Source of the DNA: Bacteroidota bacterium | Lineage (GTDB): Bacteria; Bacteroidota; Bacteroidia; Chitinophagales; Chitinophagaceae | NCBI GenBank assembly: GCA_026391125.1 | Contig: JAPLEO010000141.1 | Span: forward strand, 1-32,504 | Reading direction: 5' to 3' | Length of the DNA: 32,504 nucleotides | Shown here: piece by piece, positions 8,489 to 15,637 of the stretch | How positions within the stretch are numbered: the stretch's first letter is position 1 | Layout: the number at the start of each line of letters is the position of its first letter | Notes under the pieces: model-generated | What the model saw: only the letters and a program-made list of their open reading frames with translations | The model's database searches: none | Told to the model about the DNA's origin: nothing | Program-made: the position numbers and the translations under genes

Positions 8489-9919
8489 TTGATTATCCAG
8501 AATATTTCTGACATCGTTACACTTGTTGATCTGCAGGGTACTTTTATTTATAACAATAATGCTTTGACGAGGGTTATGGGGTATGACCCAGAGGAATTAA
8601 ATGGCAGGAATATCTTTGAGTTGGTGCATCCAGATGATAAAAATCATATTGGGTTTCGATTCCAGGATTCATTACATAAAGAAGGTATTGGAGAGTTATT
8701 CGAATATCGTTTCTTATCAAAATCGGGCGACTATCACTTAATTGAAAGTGTTGGAAATATTCAGTTTAATAATCCCGGTTTCAATGCCATCATTTTAATT
8801 TCTCGAGATATCACAGAAAAAAGAAAGGCAGAAGATGTCATCAAAGCAAGTGAAGAAAAATTACGGTCATTAGTTCAAAACATTTCAGATATCATTACCA
8901 TTGTTTCAGCAAATGGTGAGATACTTTACCAAAGTGCCTCCGCAAAACAATTAATGGGCTATGAAGAAAATGAGTTGGTTAAAAGAAATTTTGTAGACTT
9001 GGTTCACCCAGACGATTATCAAAGACTTATGCTTTCTTTTCAGAACCTGATAATCAATGGTGGCATAAGTGAATTGATCGAGTTCAGGGTGCTTAATAAA
9101 GACGGTAGCTATTTTTATATTGAAGCACAGGCTACAAACCAAATAGACAATCCAAATATCAAGGGGCTGGTGGTGAATTCCAGGGATATTTCTATTCGAA
9201 AAAGGGCTGAAGAGGAAAAACAAATATTGATCAAAGAACTTACAAAAAATAATGCCGACCTGAGGCAGTTTTCTTACATTGTTTCTCACAACCTTCGGGC
9301 TCCTCTTACGAACTTAATTTCGATGCTGAATCTTTTAGATTATAGTACTATATCCACAGAAAGATCACAGAAATTATTGGAAGGATTTAAATCAACTACT
9401 TTCCGTTTAAATGACACATTGAACGACCTGATCAATATTTTATTGGTAAAGAACAATACTAATATTCAAAAAGATACCATTAGCTTCGACGCCTCCCTAA
9501 ATAGAGTAATTAAATCTGTTAGTTCTTTAATTACTGAAACAAAAACGCATATTACATCAGACTTTTCTAGTGCGCAATTAATAAGATTTAACGAGCCTTA
9601 CCTAGAAAGTATTTTCTTGAATCTAATCACTAATTCCATCCGATATAGTAGCGACAAACGAACACCTGAGATTATCATTCATTCGGAGCAAAAAAAAGGT
9701 AGCGTTATTCTAACTTTTTCTGATAATGGCATTGGATTTAATATGGATTTAGTGAAAGACAAAATTTTTGGGTTACACCAAAAATTTCATCACCATCCTG
9801 AAAGTCGCGGTATTGGGCTCTATTTAATTCATGCTCAGATCACATCTCTAGAAGGTACAATTTCGGTAGACAGTCATATTAATAAAGGAACTACATTTAC
9901 AATATCATTTAAAAACTAA
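8489..9919 (+). CDS. PAS-PAS sensor histidine kinase, start uncertain
   Basis: From the TTG at 8489 the product has 476 residues: PAS 1 (about 1-112), PAS 2 (about 122-238), both with GYxxxEL and LVHPDD motifs and PAC tails (SRDITEKRKAE, SRDISIRKRAE), a dimerisation domain with H-box FSYIVSHNLRAPLTNL (phospho-acceptor His267), and an HATPase domain with N-box NLITNSIRYSS, G1 DNGIGF (412-417) and G2 SRGIGLYL. There is no transmembrane segment, so it is cytoplasmic. The TTG truncates the first PAS helix; the frame is open back to 8387 and reads a natural PAS lead-in (SDERFKLI), but it holds no ATG, GTG or TTG before 8489. Either a rare start is used or the original start is damaged. The response regulator follows after four bases. 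Confidence 0.85.
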   Translation: MIIQNISDIVTLVDLQGTFIYNNNALTRVMGYDPEELNGRNIFELVHPDDKNHIGFRFQDSLHKEGIGELFEYRFLSKSGDYHLIESVGNIQFNNPGFNAIILISRDITEKRKAEDVIKASEEKLRSLVQNISDIITIVSANGEILYQSASAKQLMGYEENELVKRNFVDLVHPDDYQRLMLSFQNLIINGGISELIEFRVLNKDGSYFYIEAQATNQIDNPNIKGLVVNSRDISIRKRAEEEKQILIKELTKNNADLRQFSYIVSHNLRAPLTNLISMLNLLDYSTISTERSQKLLEGFKSTTFRLNDTLNDLINILLVKNNTNIQKDTISFDASLNRVIKSVSSLITETKTHITSDFSSAQLIRFNEPYLESIFLNLITNSIRYSSDKRTPEIIIHSEQKKGSVILTFSDNGIGFNMDLVKDKIFGLHQKFHHHPESRGIGLYLIHAQITSLEGTISVDSHINKGTTFTISFKN

Positions 9920-9923
9920 CGGA

Positions 9924-10346
9924 ATGCTTGACGTGGTGATGACCATTGATGACGATTCAATGGGACAAATGCTGAGTGAAATCATCTTGAGTGATCAACA
10001 ATTTTGTGATTCTATTGTAAAACTATACGATGGCAAAATGGCTTTAGACTATTTTGAGGAGCAATCAAAACTTCCCATTAATGAGCAAAAAATTCCTAGC
10101 TTGGTTTTATTAGATATTAATATGCCCATTCTTGACGGTTGGGATTTCCTAAATAAATATGACGCTGAATTTAAGCGCTTTCATAGTCGTACTAAAATAA
10201 TTGTGCTCACTTCCTCTCTTGACCCAAATACCGAGATCAAAGCCGTAGAACATCCATTGATCTTTAAATACATTGCAAAACCATTAGAGAACAAACATAT
10301 TGACGAGTTGAAATCCGACCCAACTTTTTGTCAAAATTTCAACTAG
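9924..10346 (+). CDS. Single-domain response regulator
   Basis: 140 residues, one receiver domain and no output domain. The acidic pair is at D10/D11 (TIDDDSM), the phosphorylation site is Asp64 in LLDINMPILDGWDF, the conserved Thr is T96 (VLTSSLD) and the conserved Lys is K119 (YIAKPLE). The start is four bases after the histidine kinase stop, so they form a two-component pair made from one message. Stand-alone receivers of this type in Bacteroidota usually act through protein contacts rather than DNA binding; its target cannot be read here. Confidence 0.92.
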   Translation: MLDVVMTIDDDSMGQMLSEIILSDQQFCDSIVKLYDGKMALDYFEEQSKLPINEQKIPSLVLLDINMPILDGWDFLNKYDAEFKRFHSRTKIIVLTSSLDPNTEIKAVEHPLIFKYIAKPLENKHIDELKSDPTFCQNFN

Positions 10347-10367
10347 CAATAAAATACCAGGTTTATT

Positions 10368-10375
10368 TATCTTTG
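10368..10375 (+). promoter_or_regulatory. -7 promoter box of the comB-like gene
   Basis: TATCTTTG, an exact TAnnTTTG, ends five bases before the ATG at 10381. Transcription would begin at or next to the start codon, implying a leaderless or nearly leaderless message. No -33 TTG is visible at the expected spacing. Confidence 0.5.
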
Positions 10376-10380
10376 CCGCT

Positions 10381-11103
10381 ATGTTTGAAAAACCCAGCCT
10401 TCACACAGTTTTGTCACCCAAGCTATTAGATATATACGATGTAAAGAACAGCGTAGTGGTGATCATTGATGTATTTAGAGCAACTTCTACCATTGCGACT
10501 GCTTTATTTAATGGTGCATCAAGGATAATTCCGGTAGCAGAAGTAGAAACCTGTATCGAAATTGGAAAAAGAGTTAATGGCATTACTGCTGGTGAAAGAG
10601 ATGGGAAAGTAATTGAGGGGCTGGAACATGGCAATTCACCAGCTGAATATCCACGTTCATTCATAGAAGGCAAAACTTTAGTGCTAACTACTACCAACGG
10701 CACAAAATTATTACATATGGCATTGGATAAAGGTGCTGATGAAATCATTACTGGTTCATTTCCTAATATTAGTGCTGTTTGCGAACACCTTGTAAAATCA
10801 AAAAAAAATGTAGTACTGGGCTGTTCAGCTTGGAAGGACCGAGTTAATATTGAGGACGCACTTTTTGCTGGCGCAGTCATTAACAGAATTGCATCATCAT
10901 TTAGAATTCACTGTGATAGCAGCTTAATGGCTTCAGAACTCTATACCTCTCAGCAAAATAATATGTTTGAATTTATACGCAAAACCACCCATTGGCATCG
11001 ACTTGCAGCTTATGGACTTGAAAAAGATCTAGAGTATTGTGTAAGTCCGGATTTAGCCAATATCCTACCAATTTATAAAAACGGGGATCTTATTGCAGGC
11101 TAA
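10381..11103 (+). CDS. comB: 2-phosphosulfolactate phosphatase family (ComB)
   Basis: 240 residues covering the whole ComB family. Diagnostic segments are VVVIIDVFRATSTIATAL, AGERDGKVIEGLEHGNSPAEY, LVLTTTNGTKLL and LGCSAWKDRVNIEDALFAGAVI. ComB hydrolyses 2-phosphosulfolactate to sulfolactate, known from coenzyme M synthesis in methanogens and from sulfolactate-making bacteria. Bacteroidota do not make coenzyme M; a link to sulfonate or sulfonolipid metabolism is only an inference. No comA or comC homologue is nearby. It follows the two-component pair with its own promoter box, and no T-run terminator was found after it. Confidence 0.87.
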   Translation: MFEKPSLHTVLSPKLLDIYDVKNSVVVIIDVFRATSTIATALFNGASRIIPVAEVETCIEIGKRVNGITAGERDGKVIEGLEHGNSPAEYPRSFIEGKTLVLTTTNGTKLLHMALDKGADEIITGSFPNISAVCEHLVKSKKNVVLGCSAWKDRVNIEDALFAGAVINRIASSFRIHCDSSLMASELYTSQQNNMFEFIRKTTHWHRLAAYGLEKDLEYCVSPDLANILPIYKNGDLIAG

Positions 11104-11171
11104 TCTGCTAATTAACAAACATTTCTTCCACATTCTTTTCAATTAGCACTCAAAAGCAATCTGCTTTCCTT

Positions 11172-11179
11172 TACTTTTG
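11172..11179 (+). promoter_or_regulatory. -7 promoter box before the SNF2 helicase
   Basis: TACTTTTG matches TAnnTTTG exactly and lies 61 bases before the ATG at 11241, giving a leader of about 55 nt. Two short out-of-frame ATGs (11213, 11218) lie inside that leader and overlap the true start. Confidence 0.45.
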
Positions 11180-11240
11180 CAAATTGCCCTTTTCGTACCG
11201 TATACAGAACTCATGAAATGGAAAAGGCGATCCAAAATAT

Positions 11241-14200
11241 ATGGCACTACCTTATTTAGTTAAACATATCTATAGCAGCGGAACGGAAGAAGTTATCCGT
11301 AGAGGCAAGAAAATTCATGCACTTGGCAATGTAGAGTTGCAAGAGTATGACGACCTGATGGGCGCTGTTGTTTTTCGTGTTAAAGACGATGGGTATTCCA
11401 CTTACTACAAAGTGCATATCACTCAATTTAAAGACCCTAAAACTTTATCGCTTCGTTGCACTTGTCCGTATAACCTTTCAGAAATTTGCAGGCATAAAGC
11501 TGGTGCCCTATTTCATTTGCAAGATCTGCTTGATAAAAATTTATTGGGTGATAAAGAAACCATTTACGATCAAAAGCATACGGTCGTAAAAATGAAACAG
11601 CTTGAACTGAAATTGATTCGATTGCTTACCAAACAAGAAAATTTCGAAGCCGCAGAAAATTATTTACGCAGCACAAGAGCCACTATTCAAGAAGCAAAGG
11701 ATGAACGAGTGCTTGCTTCCGTTGAGTTTGAGGGTGAAATATATAAGATCCTGATCCAAAAAAACGAAGAACGAAACTTTGATACCAGTTGTAATTGCCA
11801 AAGCGATACTGAGCATCCACTGTGTATGCACAAGAGCATTGTTTTGTTACAACTACTACAGAATTATGGCGCAAGCTATTTTGATAGTATTCGTAACTGG
11901 GATAAAGAAAAAAATAAATTGTTGGCTTTATATGGTTACTCATTAACCGATGAATTGAAAGGTAAGTTCGAATTTACTTATACGGATAACAAACCTTTTT
12001 TAAGGGTATTAGACACTAGTATCAAAAGAGTAACCACCAATTCTGGCTCTGAATTAAGGCCAAAGCCAATTGAAATATCCACTCAACTGGTTGATGCCAA
12101 TGCAGTACCAGAACAAAAAACTATTCTGAAACTAGGCGTAGTTATTACCTGCAATGAATTGGGATACCCTTATATTTCTTTAGAAGCCGTACAAGGCGAA
12201 GCAGATGAAACAGGAACCAAATATGTTTCCAAAACTTCAAAGATCGATCTTACAAAATTCGTGAACACGGAAGTGTTTAGTGAAGATGATAAAATGCTTT
12301 TGCAACAGTTAAGAAAACTGATGTCAGGAGAAGTGAATCGTTATCTAAATCGAAACTCTCCATTTAGTGGGATCTGGGAAAATATCATCCAACAACACAA
12401 CGACGAGTTGCCCGAAGAAACAAGGCATTTGATTAACGAATACCTGCATCCAAAAATTAAGAAACTATTCGAAGAATTGAGGGATAGTAATTTTGTATTT
12501 TATTTACCTGCAAAAAAAACATTTACAACTCAGAATCTTTTAGATGCAGAATTGAGTACTCAGTTTATTGTCCCAGAATTTGAAGTGAGTTATGCAAATG
12601 GAAATTATATAATTGATTGCAGGGTAAAACTTCCTTTAGCAGATTTGAATATTGCTGAGAATGAAACTGAATCAGCTTTATTATTTCAATACCACAATCA
12701 ATTTTATACTTGGCAGAAGCCTGAAGATATTATGCAGGTAGAAAAATATATGCCTACTGGCAAAATCTCTATCCCTGCAGCAGATTGGAACTCAGAGCTC
12801 TTGCGCTATTTGATGCCGCTTTCTAAAGAATACCAGGTACATTTTACCAATGTTCAAAAGGAAGAAATCAAAGACATAAAACCAGAATGGAAGATCCAAT
12901 TGAAGGAAAAAGGTGACTACCTGCTTTTTCAACCAGTGTTTATTTATAGAGGTTATGAAGTAAGACCTACTGATAAAGAAAAAATAATCCTTCCAATTGA
13001 AGACAAAATTCTAATCATCCAAAGGAATTTGGAATTAGAAAAAGAAATGATGCAAAGAATTGAATCATTGCATTCTCAATTCATTCATCCTTCCGACAGT
13101 AACACACTTGCACTGAAAGGCACTGATGTGTTAAAGAATAATTGGTTCTTTCTTTTTGTAGATGCAACCAAAGAAATGAATATCCCGGTTTTAGGTTTTG
13201 AAGCCTTAAAGAATTTCCGCTTCAATACTGCAAAACCGTCTACACAAATTTTCATCAGTAGTAATACAGATTGGTTTGATGCCAAAATTCAAATCAATTT
13301 CGGCGAACAAAAAGTTACCGTAGAAGATATAAAAAGAGCACTGACCAATAAACAACAATTTGTTCAGTTAGACGATGGCACATTAGGTATCCTTCCCGAA
13401 GAATGGATCAAAAAGTATTCCTTACTCTTCAGAGTGGGAGATGGCAAACAAGGGAATATCAAACTGAGCAAATACCACTTCAGTGTTATTGAAGAACTTT
13501 ATTTGCAAAGAGATGAGGAAGAACTTTTCTTTCAGTTAGAAGAGAAGTATGAGCGATTGAAAGAAAACCATTCGATCAAACCAATTGCGGCACCGGCGCA
13601 TTTGCAGTCAATTTTAAGACCATATCAAGAAAGTGGATTCCAATGGTTAAACTACTTACGCGAAGTGCAATGGGGTGGCATCTTAGCTGATGACATGGGT
13701 CTTGGTAAAACCATTCAAGCACTTAGCTTTCTGCACCACTTGAAAGAAGAAACAGGCAGACTCAAAGCACTAGTAGTATGCCCTACTACCCTTATGTATA
13801 ACTGGCAAAACGAAATAAAAAAGTTCACACCCAACCTTAGCTTTTATATGCACCACGGGGGCACACGCTCTAGAGAGAGCTTAAGTGATACGGGTATTGA
13901 TGTGATCATTACAACATACGGAACACTCAGGAGCGACATCAAACAGTTTGTTGATGTAAACTTTGATTACGTGATATTGGATGAGAGTCAGGCAATCAAA
14001 AATCCATCTAGTAAAGTAACCAAGGCTGCTGGCCTACTAAGGGCAAAGAATAGATTGTGTTTGAGTGGTACGCCATTACAAAACAATACATTCGATATTT
14101 ATGCTCAGATGAATTTCCTTAACCCTGGCATGTTGGGATCCATGGAATTCTTTAAACACGAATTCTCCATGCCAATTGATAAATTCGGAGAGAAAGAACA

Positions 14201-15002
14201 AAAAGATCATTTAAGGAAATTACTATATCCATTTATTTTAAGAAGAACCAAAGAACAAGTGGCGAAAGACCTTCCTGAAAAACAGGAGATGGTATTGTTC
14301 TGTGAAATGGGCGACGAGCAACGTAAAATTTATGACGCTTATAGAAACGATTACCGCGATAAAATTCTAGGTGTTGTTGAGAATCAGGGTATTCAAAAAT
14401 CACAGTTGACCATTTTACAAGGATTGATGAAACTGCGCCAAATTTGCGATAGCCCGGCCATTGTAAAAGAAGCTGAAAGATTCCCTAACGTTTCTGTAAA
14501 ATTAGAAGAGATCGGAAGAGAGATCACTGAAAATATTAGCAACCACAAAGCTTTGATCTTTTCGCAGTTTCTAGGAATGCTTTCTCTGATCAAAGATAAA
14601 ATGCGCGAATTAGAAGTGGATTTTGAATACTTCGATGGAAGTAGCACTATCAATGAAAGAGAAGCAGCGATCCAACGTTTTCAGAATGATGATTCATGTC
14701 GCGTATTTTTGATCTCACTAAAAGCAGGGGGTGTTGGTCTTAACTTAACAGCGGCCGACTATGTATACATAGTAGATCCTTGGTGGAATCCTGCCGTTGA
14801 ACAACAAGCGATCGACAGAACGCATAGAATTGGGCAAACCAAGAATATTTTTGCTTACCGAATGATTTGTACCGATACCGTTGAAGATAAGATCTTGAAA
14901 TTGCAAGAACGAAAACGCAACCTTGCTAAAGACTTAATCACTGATGATGAAGGGTTTGTGAAAACACTTACCAAAGAAGACGTTGAATATCTATTTAGTT
15001 AA
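11241..15002 (+). CDS. SNF2-family helicase with SWIM zinc fingers
   Basis: 1253 residues. The N-terminus holds a SWIM finger (C73-x-C75...C83-x-H85 in LRCTCPYNLSEICRHK) and a second CxC...CxH cluster (C184, C186, C195, H197 in SCNCQSDTEHPLCMHK). A long middle region without recognised motifs follows, then an SNF2 ATPase from about residue 790: GGILADDMGLGKTIQA (Walker A, about 811-826), VILDESQAIKNP (DESQ box, about 910), LSGTPLQNNTFDIYAQ, and the C-terminal RecA lobe with LKAGGVGLNLTAADYV and QQAIDRTHRIGQ (about 1187-1198). It is a DNA-translocating ATPase, probably remodelling nucleoprotein or acting in repair or transcription. These large SWIM/SNF2 proteins are common single genes in Bacteroidota. 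It ends in a strong shared terminator. Confidence 0.93.
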   Translation: MALPYLVKHIYSSGTEEVIRRGKKIHALGNVELQEYDDLMGAVVFRVKDDGYSTYYKVHITQFKDPKTLSLRCTCPYNLSEICRHKAGALFHLQDLLDKNLLGDKETIYDQKHTVVKMKQLELKLIRLLTKQENFEAAENYLRSTRATIQEAKDERVLASVEFEGEIYKILIQKNEERNFDTSCNCQSDTEHPLCMHKSIVLLQLLQNYGASYFDSIRNWDKEKNKLLALYGYSLTDELKGKFEFTYTDNKPFLRVLDTSIKRVTTNSGSELRPKPIEISTQLVDANAVPEQKTILKLGVVITCNELGYPYISLEAVQGEADETGTKYVSKTSKIDLTKFVNTEVFSEDDKMLLQQLRKLMSGEVNRYLNRNSPFSGIWENIIQQHNDELPEETRHLINEYLHPKIKKLFEELRDSNFVFYLPAKKTFTTQNLLDAELSTQFIVPEFEVSYANGNYIIDCRVKLPLADLNIAENETESALLFQYHNQFYTWQKPEDIMQVEKYMPTGKISIPAADWNSELLRYLMPLSKEYQVHFTNVQKEEIKDIKPEWKIQLKEKGDYLLFQPVFIYRGYEVRPTDKEKIILPIEDKILIIQRNLELEKEMMQRIESLHSQFIHPSDSNTLALKGTDVLKNNWFFLFVDATKEMNIPVLGFEALKNFRFNTAKPSTQIFISSNTDWFDAKIQINFGEQKVTVEDIKRALTNKQQFVQLDDGTLGILPEEWIKKYSLLFRVGDGKQGNIKLSKYHFSVIEELYLQRDEEELFFQLEEKYERLKENHSIKPIAAPAHLQSILRPYQESGFQWLNYLREVQWGGILADDMGLGKTIQALSFLHHLKEETGRLKALVVCPTTLMYNWQNEIKKFTPNLSFYMHHGGTRSRESLSDTGIDVIITTYGTLRSDIKQFVDVNFDYVILDESQAIKNPSSKVTKAAGLLRAKNRLCLSGTPLQNNTFDIYAQMNFLNPGMLGSMEFFKHEFSMPIDKFGEKEQKDHLRKLLYPFILRRTKEQVAKDLPEKQEMVLFCEMGDEQRKIYDAYRNDYRDKILGVVENQGIQKSQLTILQGLMKLRQICDSPAIVKEAERFPNVSVKLEEIGREITENISNHKALIFSQFLGMLSLIKDKMRELEVDFEYFDGSSTINEREAAIQRFQNDDSCRVFLISLKAGGVGLNLTAADYVYIVDPWWNPAVEQQAIDRTHRIGQTKNIFAYRMICTDTVEDKILKLQERKRNLAKDLITDDEGFVKTLTKEDVEYLFS

Positions 15003-15014
15003 TCCTTCTACAAA

Positions 15015-15054
15015 AAAGCCGTCCCATACCTTATATATTAGGTGGGACGGCTTT
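15015..15054. terminator. Bidirectional terminator
   Basis: Perfect 12-bp stem AAAGCCGTCCCA (15015-15026) / TGGGACGGCTTT (15043-15054) between the convergent helicase and YHS-lipoprotein genes. Read on the minus strand the stem exits into a T6 run (the A-run at 15012-15017), and on the plus strand into TTTAAAT, so it serves the minus gene best and probably both. Confidence 0.85.
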
Positions 15055-15071
15055 AAATATTTCAGGACCTT

Positions 15072-15386
15072 TTATTTTTTGAATTCAATAGCTGCAAAAG
15101 CAGTAGTAGGATCTTTTATAAAAGAATCTTTGCACTCGGTTGAACAAAAGCCTAATACCTTTCCTTTATAATGCAAAGTATCTGATACTCCTGCAGTTAC
15201 AGGCATTCCACAGGAAGGATCTTTTTTATTATCTACCAACGCAACATCAAAAGATTTAGTTGAATCGGCTGGCATTATTGCAGTTGCAGCAGGAGCAGGA
15301 GTGGTATTTTTATCCTTATCAGATGCAGTATTACAAGCCGTAAAAACGGTTAAACCAACTAATAACAATTTGAAATTGACGGTCAT
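15072..15386 (-). CDS. YHS-domain lipoprotein
   Basis: 104 residues. The N-terminus MTVNFKLLLVGLTVFTAC is a lipoprotein signal with the lipobox cysteine at 18, followed by an Ala/Pro/Thr-rich linker. Residues about 55-100 form a YHS-type domain: KDPSCGMPVTAG, LHYKGKVLGFCSTECKDSF, KDP. The cysteines of CGM and FCSTEC are the likely metal ligands; YHS domains are associated with heavy-metal proteins, for example at copper ATPase N-termini. It is probably anchored in the envelope and binds a metal ion; which metal is not shown. An exact -7 box lies upstream at 15419-15426 (minus). Confidence 0.82.
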   Translation of the reverse strand: MTVNFKLLLVGLTVFTACNTASDKDKNTTPAPAATAIMPADSTKSFDVALVDNKKDPSCGMPVTAGVSDTLHYKGKVLGFCSTECKDSFIKDPTTAFAAIEFKK

Positions 15387-15418
15387 ATTCTTTGATTGAT
15401 GGTAGGTAAAAGTTAATA

Positions 15419-15426
15419 CAAAAATA
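15419..15426 (-). promoter_or_regulatory. -7 promoter box of the YHS lipoprotein
   Basis: On the minus strand this reads TATTTTTG, an exact TAnnTTTG, 32 bases before the ATG at 15386. Confidence 0.5.
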
Positions 15427-15437
15427 GTTAAAAATTA

Positions 15438-15452
15438 ATGCTATGAGCATTC
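15438..15452. promoter_or_regulatory. Candidate operator palindrome near the YHS lipoprotein promoter
   Basis: AATGCT-ATG-AGCATT has perfect 6-bp arms with a three-base spacer, 11 bases upstream of the -7 box on the minus strand, overlapping or next to the expected -33 position. Placement fits a regulator site; it could also be chance. Confidence 0.35.
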
Positions 15453-15637
15453 TTGAAACAGTTCCTTTTGCCTTTCATCCAAAATATTAGCCGTTTCATG
15501 TTTATCCGGCCTATACAACACAAGAATTCACCGATTTAATTGAATGCAATCCCAGCTATCCGCTTAGCTTGCCACTGATTTAGTATTCTAAAATTCATTT
15601 AACAAGCTTCGTAGTTTTATTCCACAATAACCCAACT

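Noticed and set aside
15444..15584. 47-codon frame (MSILETVPF...) interrupted by a single TAG, in the gap before the outer-membrane gene
   Set aside because: No family similarity, the ATG sits inside a palindrome, and a frame of this length with one stop is expected by chance. Recoding of TAG is not supported by anything nearby.
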